Source: Rhizobiales bacterium SYSU XM002
GTDB lineage: Bacteria > Pseudomonadota > Alphaproteobacteria > Rhizobiales > Beijerinckiaceae
NCBI GenBank assembly: GCA_009846685.1
Contig: VWVY01000010.1
Coordinates: 1-32,500, forward strand
DNA length: 32,500 nucleotides
Direction: 5' to 3'
In this document: in pieces, positions 26,616-32,500 of the stretch
Numbering within the stretch: the first letter of the stretch is position 1
Layout of the letters: each line of letters begins with the position of its first letter
Notes under the pieces: model-generated
The model's input: only the letters and a program-made list of their open reading frames with translations
The model's database searches: none
Told to the model about the DNA's origin: nothing
Translations under genes and position numbers: made by a program

Positions 26616-27122
26616 ATGTTGCACCGAACGTTCGTCATTCTTTTATTTTTTCTGGCCCTGAACGCGAATGCCCACGCGCAAACGGTTCTGGAGCGCCAAA
26701 ACAGCGGCAAGACGACGAATGTTAGCCGAGGTGACAAGGAGATGCGGGCCGCCTATGCCAAGGCGCGCTCGACTTTGCCGAACTTCTTGAAAATGCTTGG
26801 TTCTCCACCTCCTAACGTTGAGTCGATGGCAATCAAGCTTGGAATTCCCGGAGGCGGGCGCACCGAGTATTTCTGGATTTCCGACATTCGTAGAGAGGGA
26901 GCGAATTTTGTTGGCAGGATCGGCAATCAACCAAACTATGCGACGCATTTGTCCATTGGCGATCAGGTCCGATTTTCGCGAGGCCAGATTGTAGACTGGA
27001 CATACAGGAACAAGGTGACAGGTCGATTGGTCGGCAACTTCACAGGCTGCGCCATCCTCAGAAAAGAACCTGCCGCAGACCGGCAGCGGTTCGCAGAGTC
27101 AACAGGGCTATATTGTGACTGA
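26616..27122 (+). CDS. Secreted DUF2314 domain protein
   Basis: This 168-aa protein has a signal peptide ([22 protein letters not shown]) and a mature part of about 146 aa. Residues about 85-145 resemble DUF2314: [37 protein letters not shown]. Two late cysteines (TGCAI and LYCD) could pair. DUF2314 is poorly understood and the role is unknown. The segment is more A/T-rich than its neighbours and stands alone between two minus-strand transcripts, which hints at recent acquisition. ATG 26616 is chosen, with AGGAATG upstream; ATG 26607 is possible. Confidence 0.72.
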   Translation: MLHRTFVILLFFLALNANAHAQTVLERQNSGKTTNVSRGDKEMRAAYAKARSTLPNFLKMLGSPPPNVESMAIKLGIPGGGRTEYFWISDIRREGANFVGRIGNQPNYATHLSIGDQVRFSRGQIVDWTYRNKVTGRLVGNFTGCAILRKEPAADRQRFAESTGLYCD

Positions 27123-27156
27123 TTGAGGAACTTGTGACGATCAACACAAAATATAA

Positions 27157-27181
27157 CCGCCCGGAGTCAAGGTCCGGGCGG
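27157..27181 (-). terminator. Probable rho-independent terminator of the crp/fnr-DUF2892 transcript
   Basis: A 9-bp perfect stem (CCGCCCGGA / TCCGGGCGG) with a 7-nt loop is followed on the minus strand by TTATATTTTG, a U-rich run. It is placed 35 bp after the DUF2892 stop codon. A second palindrome lies between the gene and this stem. Confidence 0.7.
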
Positions 27182-27215
27182 GATCGTGGCCTGCGGGGCC
27201 CGCAGAAGTGGGGCG

Positions 27216-27425
27216 TTATTTCTTTTCCATCGGGCAGGTGTTGAGCCCGAGCAGTGGATAGAGCGGGCAGAAGCCGACAAGAGCGGTGAGAATCGGCACG
27301 ATGCCGATCCAGCCGAGCCAGGCATAGGCCGAGCCCTTGCCGATGAAGCCGAGCGCGAAGGCAATCAGCGCCAGCCCGACGATGATGCGAAGGATGCGGT
27401 CGATGCCGCCGACATTCCTAGTCAT
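27216..27425 (-). CDS. DUF2892 (YgaP-like membrane domain) small inner membrane protein
   Basis: This 69-aa protein begins with MTRNVGGIDRILRIIVGLALI, followed by two hydrophobic helices (about 11-28 and 35-52). The conserved tail GFCPLYPLLGLNTC has C53 and C64. This is the membrane domain found at the C-terminus of the rhodanese YgaP and as stand-alone proteins near sulfur-metabolism genes. AAGGGGAAG precedes the ATG. It is 103 bp downstream of a Crp/Fnr regulator and may be its target. The rhodanese half is absent. Confidence 0.9.
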   Translation of the reverse strand: MTRNVGGIDRILRIIVGLALIAFALGFIGKGSAYAWLGWIGIVPILTALVGFCPLYPLLGLNTCPMEKK

Positions 27426-27451
27426 GAACTTCCCCTTGAAGCGAATTCTCT

Positions 27452-27519
27452 CGGCGCCATGTGCGCCGTAACATCAGCTAAGCACAGCAAGAGAGAGTGG
27501 TCGGTGACGAGATCACCGA
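27452..27519. promoter_or_regulatory. Two inverted repeats between crp/fnr and the DUF2892 gene
   Basis: CGGCGC-N5-GCGCCG (27452-27468) and TCGGTGA-N5-TCACCGA (27501-27519) are perfect inverted repeats in the 103-bp gap. The second loosely resembles Crp/Fnr half-sites (GTGA...TCAC) but with a 5-nt spacer. They could be operators for the neighbouring regulator, or the second could be a hairpin after the crp/fnr stop. No U-tract follows. Confidence 0.35.
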
Positions 27520-27528
27520 ACGCGCGAT

Positions 27529-28200
27529 TCAGGCGAATTCGCCGGCACTTTCCCGCTTGAGGGCGGCGGGATCGCGGATTTCGATGGTGCCCCGGTGCAG
27601 CTCGATCCAGCCGCGCTCGGCGAAACGCGCAAGCTGCCGGCTCACGACCTCGCGCGCGGAGCCGATTTCCGCCGCGAGATCGGCATGGGTCAAGCGGACC
27701 GCCCCATCCCTTGCGCTGGCAACCAGCGCACGGGCAAGGCGTGCGGGGATGCCCTCGAACAGGTTGGTTTCCATCGCGACGATGATTTCGCCGACCCGCT
27801 CCGAGAAGGTGCGCAGCACCGCTTCGCGAAACGGCGGCGAGCCGGCGAACAGGCTGTCGAAGGTGCTGTTCGGCAGGGTAAGCGCGACGACCTCCCCCTC
27901 GGTTATGCCCTCGACCGGATAGGGCCGGTGCGAGAACAGGCATGAGGTCGTAAGCACGCAAGGCTCGTCGTTCTCGATGCGCAGCAGCGTGACGACGCGC
28001 CCGTTCGCGCCGACGAGCTGCATTCGCACGGCACCGGAGATCACGTAGAGATAGGCGTTGGCGTTCTGGCCGGGCTGGATGACGGTCAGCCCGCTCGGGA
28101 AGCGGTGCACGCCGGCCGCGGCTATGAAGCGCTCACGCGCCTCGTCGGAAAGCGCGAGCCTGTCCGCCACATGGTTTATGAGGGGAGAATCGCGGTTCAA
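27529..28200 (-). CDS. Crp/Fnr family transcriptional regulator
   Basis: This 223-aa protein has a cyclic-nucleotide-binding-type jelly roll (about 25-120), a long dimer helix (about 122-150) and a winged HTH: LTHADLAAEIGSAREVVSRQLARF at about 170-193. The N-terminal Fe-S cysteines of Fnr are absent. C81 and C87 in CVLTTSC may form a thiol switch. The start is taken as TTG 28200, since GAAGGAAC lies just before it and overlaps the alkA stop; no better in-frame start keeps the sensory domain whole. It is followed by the DUF2892 gene. Confidence 0.85.
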   Translation of the reverse strand: MNRDSPLINHVADRLALSDEARERFIAAAGVHRFPSGLTVIQPGQNANAYLYVISGAVRMQLVGANGRVVTLLRIENDEPCVLTTSCLFSHRPYPVEGITEGEVVALTLPNSTFDSLFAGSPPFREAVLRTFSERVGEIIVAMETNLFEGIPARLARALVASARDGAVRLTHADLAAEIGSAREVVSRQLARFAERGWIELHRGTIEIRDPAALKRESAGEFA

Positions 28201-28210
28201 GCCCGTTCCT

Positions 28211-28855
28211 TCAGGTGGAAATCACGCCCTGGCGGCGTTTCACATGGCCATAATAAGCCCAAAGCAGCCGCGCCGCCACTGCGCGCCACGGAGCCCAGCG
28301 AACTGCGATTTCGTCGAGTTGCTTGGCGCTTGGGCGTTTGTCGAGGCCCATCGCGAGCTTCGCTGCCTCCTGAAGCGCAAGATCGGCCGGGGCGAAGATG
28401 TCCTGAATGCCGAGGCAGAACATCATGTAGACCTCCGCCGTCCAGGGGCCGATGCCGTGCACGGCGACCATCGCCGCCTTGGCTTCGTCCACCGGCAACT
28501 CGTGCAGGGTGTCAAAGGGGAGGGCGCCGGTGACAATGGCTTCTGAAAGGGCGCGCAGCGTGCGGATCTTCGGCCCGGACAATCCGCAGGCGCGCAGCTC
28601 CTCCTCGGTTGCGGCCAAAAGAGCCTCCGGCGTCAACGGATCGAGGCGGGCATGGAGCTTGTCGCGGATCGCGTTGGCGCTCGACACCGAAAGCTGCTGC
28701 GCGGTGATCGTGGAGACAAGGCCGGAAAAGCCGGGCTCGCGCCAGCGCAAGGGGGGCGGGCCGCAGGTCTCGCCGATCATGCGCATGTGGGGACAGCTGT
28801 CGGAGAGATGATCGACGCCCCGCTTGATGTCTTCGTCGTTTGTGATGATGCTCAT
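28211..28855 (-). CDS. alkA: DNA-3-methyladenine glycosylase II (AlkA-like, HhH-GPD)
   Basis: This 214-aa protein removes alkylated bases in base-excision repair. It has a helix-hairpin-helix (VHGIGPWTAEVY, about 132-143) followed by the GPD region with catalytic D158 in FAPADLAL. The preceding TITAQQLSVSSA is the glycosylase core motif. It lacks the N-terminal beta domain of E. coli AlkA, as is usual for this shorter class. ATG 28855 (MSIITNDEDI) has GAGG upstream. It lies head to head with gluQ, and its stop is 10 bp before the crp/fnr start. Confidence 0.92.
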   Translation of the reverse strand: MSIITNDEDIKRGVDHLSDSCPHMRMIGETCGPPPLRWREPGFSGLVSTITAQQLSVSSANAIRDKLHARLDPLTPEALLAATEEELRACGLSGPKIRTLRALSEAIVTGALPFDTLHELPVDEAKAAMVAVHGIGPWTAEVYMMFCLGIQDIFAPADLALQEAAKLAMGLDKRPSAKQLDEIAVRWAPWRAVAARLLWAYYGHVKRRQGVIST

Positions 28856-28874
28856 GTGGCCTCGTTCAACGGCA

Positions 28875-29780
28875 GTGAAAACCGAACCGGTGCCAAGCCG
28901 CAACCCGAATCATCCAGCCGTGCAACCCGTTTTCCGTTTCGCCCCCAGCCCCAACGGGTTTCTGCACCTCGGCCATGCCTATTCAGCGCTGCTGAACGCG
29001 CATCTGGCGCGCGAAACGGGTGGACGCTTTCTCGTACGGATCGAGGATATCGACACGATCCGCTGCACCGAAAATCGTGTCACCGCCTGTCTTGAAGACC
29101 TTGAATGGCTGGGACTCGATTGGGAGCAGCCGGTGCTGCGGCAGAGCACGCAGTTCGGGCGTTACCGGGCGACGGCGGATGTGCTGGCGGCACGGGGGCT
29201 TCTCTACCCCTGCTTCTGTTCACGAAACGATATTGCGACGGCGGCAGGTCAAGCGACGCTGCGCGACCCGGATGGTGCGATTCTCTACCCTGGCACCTGC
29301 CGCCATCTTTCGGACGGAGAGCGGGCGGAACGGCTTGGGCGCGGCGAGCCGTATGCGCTGCGGCTAGATATGGTGGCGGCGCTGGCCAGCATCGGTGCAC
29401 GGCGATTTGGGTGGCAGGAAGTCTCCGGAGCGAGGCTTGAAAACCAGACCGATATCACCGCCCGTCCAGAGGCATGGGGCGATGTCGTGCTGGTGCGGAA
29501 GGAAACGCCGACGAGCTATCATCTCGCAGTGGTGCTCGACGACGCCTTGCAGGGAATCACCCATGTCGTGCGTGGCACGGATCTCTACGAGGCCACCGCG
29601 ATCCATCGCGTCTTGCAGACGCTCCTCGACTTGCCAACCCCGCGCTACCATCACCACGCGCTGATCCGCGATAAAGAAGGCAAGAAGCTCGCGAAAAGCC
29701 TTGCCTCAACGCCGTTGCGGCAATTGCGTGCCGAGGGCGTGACGGCGGGGGAGATCCGGAAACGCCTCGGTTTCGATTAG
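28875..29780 (+). CDS. gluQ: Glutamyl-Q tRNA(Asp) synthetase
   Basis: This protein of about 301 aa attaches glutamate to queuosine at position 34 of tRNA-Asp. It is a truncated relative of glutamyl-tRNA synthetase without the anticodon-binding domain. FRFAPSPNGFLHLGH contains the HIGH-like motif and KKLAKS the KMSKS-like one. The zinc site of this subfamily is seen as CFCSR plus YPGTC. The start is unclear: GTG 28875 is given, with GTG 28890 also possible, and the frame is open further upstream. It ends overlapping the convergent AEC gene by 4 bp. Confidence 0.92.
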   Translation: MKTEPVPSRNPNHPAVQPVFRFAPSPNGFLHLGHAYSALLNAHLARETGGRFLVRIEDIDTIRCTENRVTACLEDLEWLGLDWEQPVLRQSTQFGRYRATADVLAARGLLYPCFCSRNDIATAAGQATLRDPDGAILYPGTCRHLSDGERAERLGRGEPYALRLDMVAALASIGARRFGWQEVSGARLENQTDITARPEAWGDVVLVRKETPTSYHLAVVLDDALQGITHVVRGTDLYEATAIHRVLQTLLDLPTPRYHHHALIRDKEGKKLAKSLASTPLRQLRAEGVTAGEIRKRLGFD

Positions 29781-30712
29781 CGCAGCATCGTCATCACCAC
29801 CGAGACCGCGACCGTCATCGTGAAGACGGCGAGGATGGTGGAGAGCGCGATTGAACCGGAGGCAATCGCGCCGCCGCTGCGGTAGCGATCGGCGACCAGA
29901 TAGGCGTTGATGCCGGTCGGGCAGGCGGCGAACAGGATCGCCGCGCCGGCATAGGCCGGCGGCAGGTGGAAAACATGCACGCCGAGAACATAGACCAGCA
30001 CTGGATGCAGCACCAGCTTGAGCCCCGTTACCAGCAGGATGAGGCGGCGGTGCCCGGCGAACGAGACCTTGTTCATCGACATGCCCATCGCGATCAATGC
30101 GCAGGGGGCTGCGGTGTCGGCGACGAATTTCAGCACCTTCGCCATCAGGTCCGGCGTCGTCATGCCACCCCACCGCCACAGGATGCCGGAGAATATCGCA
30201 ACGAGAATCGGGTGCGTAACCAACGAACGGAGAAGCCCCAGCAGCGAGCCGCTTCCCTTCTCGCCACGCGCGATCAGCAGCGTCACCACAGTCATCGTGA
30301 TCGGCAGATGGATCGCGATGATGAGAATCGCGGGCAGCGTGCCGCGTTCACCCATCGTGCCGAGGATCATCGGAATGCCGACCAGCACAGTATTCGCCTG
30401 TCCGGCCGAAAAGCCGACGATCGCCGCCTCACGCGTATCGCGCCCCATGCGGGCGGCCGCCCAGTTGGCGATGGCCCAGCAAATCGCGAGTGCGGCGAAA
30501 TAGGTGATCCAGTGCGGCACCGGATTGATGTCCGGCAGTTTGGCGCCAGAGACAGTGCGGAAGAGCAGTGCCGGTATCGCCAGCACGAAGACGTATTCCG
30601 AGAGGCCGTTCCCTGCTTCCGGCCCGACGAGGCGCAGCCGCGCGACGGCGAAACCGATCGCGACAAGAGCGAAAACGGGCGCAACGACGGCAAGAGCAGA
30701 CAGCAGCGGCAA
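29777..30712 (-). CDS. AEC family transporter (auxin efflux carrier-like)
   Basis: This 311-aa integral membrane protein has about ten hydrophobic helices in two inverted halves, as in the AEC/BASS-like fold. Features include an N-terminal APVFALVAIGFAVARL helix, SAGQANTVLVGIPMI (the unwound helix around residue 107-113) and AACPTGINAYLVAD (its counterpart in the second half). AEC proteins export or import small carboxylates and amino-acid-like anions; the substrate here is unknown. The start is taken as TTG 30712, with GGAAG about 9 nt before it. Its divergent neighbour is the histidine kinase, 171 bp away. Confidence 0.88.
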   Translation of the reverse strand: MPLLSALAVVAPVFALVAIGFAVARLRLVGPEAGNGLSEYVFVLAIPALLFRTVSGAKLPDINPVPHWITYFAALAICWAIANWAAARMGRDTREAAIVGFSAGQANTVLVGIPMILGTMGERGTLPAILIIAIHLPITMTVVTLLIARGEKGSGSLLGLLRSLVTHPILVAIFSGILWRWGGMTTPDLMAKVLKFVADTAAPCALIAMGMSMNKVSFAGHRRLILLVTGLKLVLHPVLVYVLGVHVFHLPPAYAGAAILFAACPTGINAYLVADRYRSGGAIASGSIALSTILAVFTMTVAVSVVMTMLR

Positions 30713-30883
30713 GGACGAACTTCCGGAAAACGGGACAAGGACAACATCCCTTACCTGTTTCTAGGCGGGAACGCGCGCATCCATCAAGCCTGTTTAGGCT
30801 TCGCTTAAGGCGCCAGCCTTATCCTGTGGGAAGGTCGAGGCACAGCCCTGCGCCGCCGTTCCGCCTGAACCTGGACATTCGTG

Positions 30884-31963
30884 ATGCCGCCTTCCGATCA
30901 GACAAATTCCGCGTTGCTGTCAGAACTGGCGCACGAGCTGCGGGCACCGCTCGGCGGAATCGACGCCATGGTCGAGATGCTGGAGGCGTCCGGGCTCGAT
31001 GCGGAGCAAATGCGTATGGTTGAAGCTCTGAAGGCCTCGCATGCCCATCTTCGTGCGATCGCCAACCGGATTCTTGTATCGCCGACCGGAGCGGGAGAGG
31101 CTATCGGCGAAGATCGGGCCGAACAACGGCTGATACTGTCGGCCTTTCTGACCTCGTTTCTCCCTTCGGTGCAGGCGCGATGCGAAGCGAAGAGCCTTGA
31201 GTTCATCGTGAGGAACGCAGCGGGTGATGAACCTGTTCCGATCGATGACCCCGTTGGCTTGCGACAGGTTCTCGAAAACCTCTGCGACAATGCGGCGCGG
31301 CTCACGCCCTCCGGGTCGGTGACGCTGTCGATTACGTGCGAGGGGCATTCGCGCCTTGCCTTCGCGGTTACCGATACCGGGCCGGGCCTGAGCGAGGCGG
31401 ATGCCGCGAGGCTCATACGCGATGGCGGGCGTATCGCCGGTCGGCAAGGTGGTGCCGGCCTTGGTCTCTCGATAGCCGGGCGGATCGTTGCCGGGCATGG
31501 CGGCGTTCTCGGTGGCGGACCAGGTGCGGATGGCGCGGGTGCGCGCTTCACCTTCACCTGGCCAGTTCACGGCGTGAGCGAACTCAGCCCGGATTGCCTG
31601 ATCGTCGACGACCACCCCGCCTCCCGGCTGGTAATGGGGACGATCCTCAAGGCGGCGGGCTATCGCTGCATGGATGTTCCCGATCCCCAATCCGCGCTCG
31701 CAGCCGTGCGCGACTATGCTCCGCGGATCGTTCTCACGGACATCAACATGCCGAATGGCGACGGGCGCATGCTTGCAAGGGCGCTACGGCAGCTCGAAGA
31801 TGCCACGCGGCCGATTGTCATTGCGGTCAGTGCAGATGACATCGATCTCGCTGCTCCGGAGAATGCCGATTTCTCGGCTGCTGTACTCAAGCCGATCACG
31901 GTGCGTGCGGTGCTCGATGCGGTGAGGGTTGTAGCGGCCGATCGCAAGGACCGGGCGGCGTAA
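30884..31963 (+). CDS. Soluble hybrid histidine kinase with C-terminal receiver domain
   Basis: This 359-aa protein contains an H-box with H17 (LAHELRAPLGG), an N-box (ENLCDNAARL, N132 and N136), G1 DTGPG (164-168) and G2 GAGLGLS (190-196). A receiver domain follows, with acidic pair D242-D243, phospho-acceptor D286 (TDINMPNGDG) and K336 (LKPI). No membrane helix, PAS, HAMP or other input domain precedes the H-box, so signal input must come from another protein or the protein may act as a phosphotransfer node. No output domain follows the receiver. ATG 30884 is chosen; a GTG at 30881 is directly adjacent. It converges on the M23 gene with an 8-bp gap. Confidence 0.9.
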   Translation: MPPSDQTNSALLSELAHELRAPLGGIDAMVEMLEASGLDAEQMRMVEALKASHAHLRAIANRILVSPTGAGEAIGEDRAEQRLILSAFLTSFLPSVQARCEAKSLEFIVRNAAGDEPVPIDDPVGLRQVLENLCDNAARLTPSGSVTLSITCEGHSRLAFAVTDTGPGLSEADAARLIRDGGRIAGRQGGAGLGLSIAGRIVAGHGGVLGGGPGADGAGARFTFTWPVHGVSELSPDCLIVDDHPASRLVMGTILKAAGYRCMDVPDPQSALAAVRDYAPRIVLTDINMPNGDGRMLARALRQLEDATRPIVIAVSADDIDLAAPENADFSAAVLKPITVRAVLDAVRVVAADRKDRAA

Positions 31964-31971
31964 CGGCCACC

Positions 31972-32500
31972 TCAGTTCTGCGCAACCAGCGCATTGGCGC
32001 CCGGCGCCTGCTTCAGCACCGATTCGATCTGGTCGCGGTCGCGCTTGAAGCTCGCGAGCTGACGCCCGGCAAGTTCACGCCCCTTCGGTAGCTTGATCGC
32101 CAGCGGATCCACGAAGCGCTCGTTGATCATAACCTCGTAGTGCAGGTGCGGGCCGGTCGAGAGGCCAGAGGAGCCCAAACGACCGATGATCTGGCCCTGT
32201 CGCACGCGCGCACCCGCTGTGATTCCGGGACCGAAGGCCGACATGTGGTTGTAGGTCGTCACATAACCGTGGTTGTGGACGAGTTCGACGCGGCGGCCAT
32301 AACCCGAATCCCATTCCGCCATGCGCACCGTGCCGTTGCCAGCGGCGCGGATCGGCGTACCGACCGGGCCGGCCCAGTCAACGCCGGAGTGCAGGCGATA
32401 ATAGCGAAGAATCGGATGCCGGCGCATGCCGAAGCCAGAGCGCAGCTCGCCGCCATCCATCGGCTTGCGCAGCAGGAACTGCTTCACGGAACGGCCCTGA
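31972..32500 (-). CDS. M23 family peptidoglycan DD-metalloendopeptidase, C-terminal part
   Basis: The frame enters from the right edge (QGRSVKQFLLRKP) and ends at 31972. The LytM/lysostaphin domain is complete: FGMRRHPILRYYRLHSGVDW gives the first His and Asp zinc ligands (H-x-x-x-D), and GPHLHYEV gives the catalytic HxH. A tail of about 40 residues follows. Such proteins cleave peptidoglycan cross-links in the periplasm, or regulate amidases if the ligands are lost; here they are present. The N-terminal part, expected to contain a membrane anchor and coiled coil, is outside the window. Confidence 0.93.
   Translation of the reverse strand, partial: QGRSVKQFLLRKPMDGGELRSGFGMRRHPILRYYRLHSGVDWAGPVGTPIRAAGNGTVRMAEWDSGYGRRVELVHNHGYVTTYNHMSAFGPGITAGARVRQGQIIGRLGSSGLSTGPHLHYEVMINERFVDPLAIKLPKGRELAGRQLASFKRDRDQIESVLKQAPGANALVAQN

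Overview
The window looks like chromosomal DNA of a GC-rich alphaproteobacterium, most likely in the order Hyphomicrobiales (Rhizobiales). This rests on the housekeeping gene order: adenosyltransferase-etfB-etfA-hbd with a twin-TM small protein, argH-lptM-lysA-DUF4175/TIGR02302, purL-bolA-grxD, and YqaA-dsbB-HNH. The genus cannot be told from the sequence.

Bases 1-785 are accessory DNA. They hold the right end of an IS3-family insertion sequence, the 5' stump of a dGTPase-like gene (dgt) cut off exactly at the IS end, and a gene-free stretch. Bases 786-9917 form a 9.1-kb genomic island. It is bounded by a perfect 20-bp direct repeat, of which the right copy is the 3' end of an intact tRNA-Leu(CAA) gene. 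Next to the tRNA lies a P4-type tyrosine integrase. The rest of the cargo is also on the minus strand, in this order: an unrecognised 354-aa coiled-coil protein, an AlpA-like regulator, a HTH/Cys-cluster protein, a second tyrosine recombinase, a type III methyltransferase (Mod), a 47-aa ORF, and a type III restriction subunit (Res). The 47-aa ORF is fitted between mod and res with a 2-nt gap on one side and an ATGA overlap on the other. Copies of a TGTTGGG(T/C)TTTT motif occur just inside both island ends and are candidate integrase arm sites.

Bases 9983-32500 are core chromosome. They contain YqaA/DedA, DsbB and an HNH protein. Next comes a minus-strand cluster for acyl-CoA oxidation: ATR, ETF-beta, ETF-alpha, 3-hydroxybutyryl-CoA dehydrogenase and a GNAT protein, preceded by a PagL-like barrel and a twin-TM small protein. 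The argH-lptM-lysA-TIGR02302 block follows, with tlpA diverging from argH. Further right are purL-bolA-grxD-DUF1905, a secreted DUF2314 protein, alkA-crp/fnr-DUF2892, gluQ, an AEC transporter, a soluble hybrid histidine kinase, and the C-terminal part of an M23 peptidase that runs off the right edge.

The part most worth a second look is the island operon. It combines a regulator pair, a second recombinase and a complete type III restriction-modification pair with an undescribed small ORF between mod and res.
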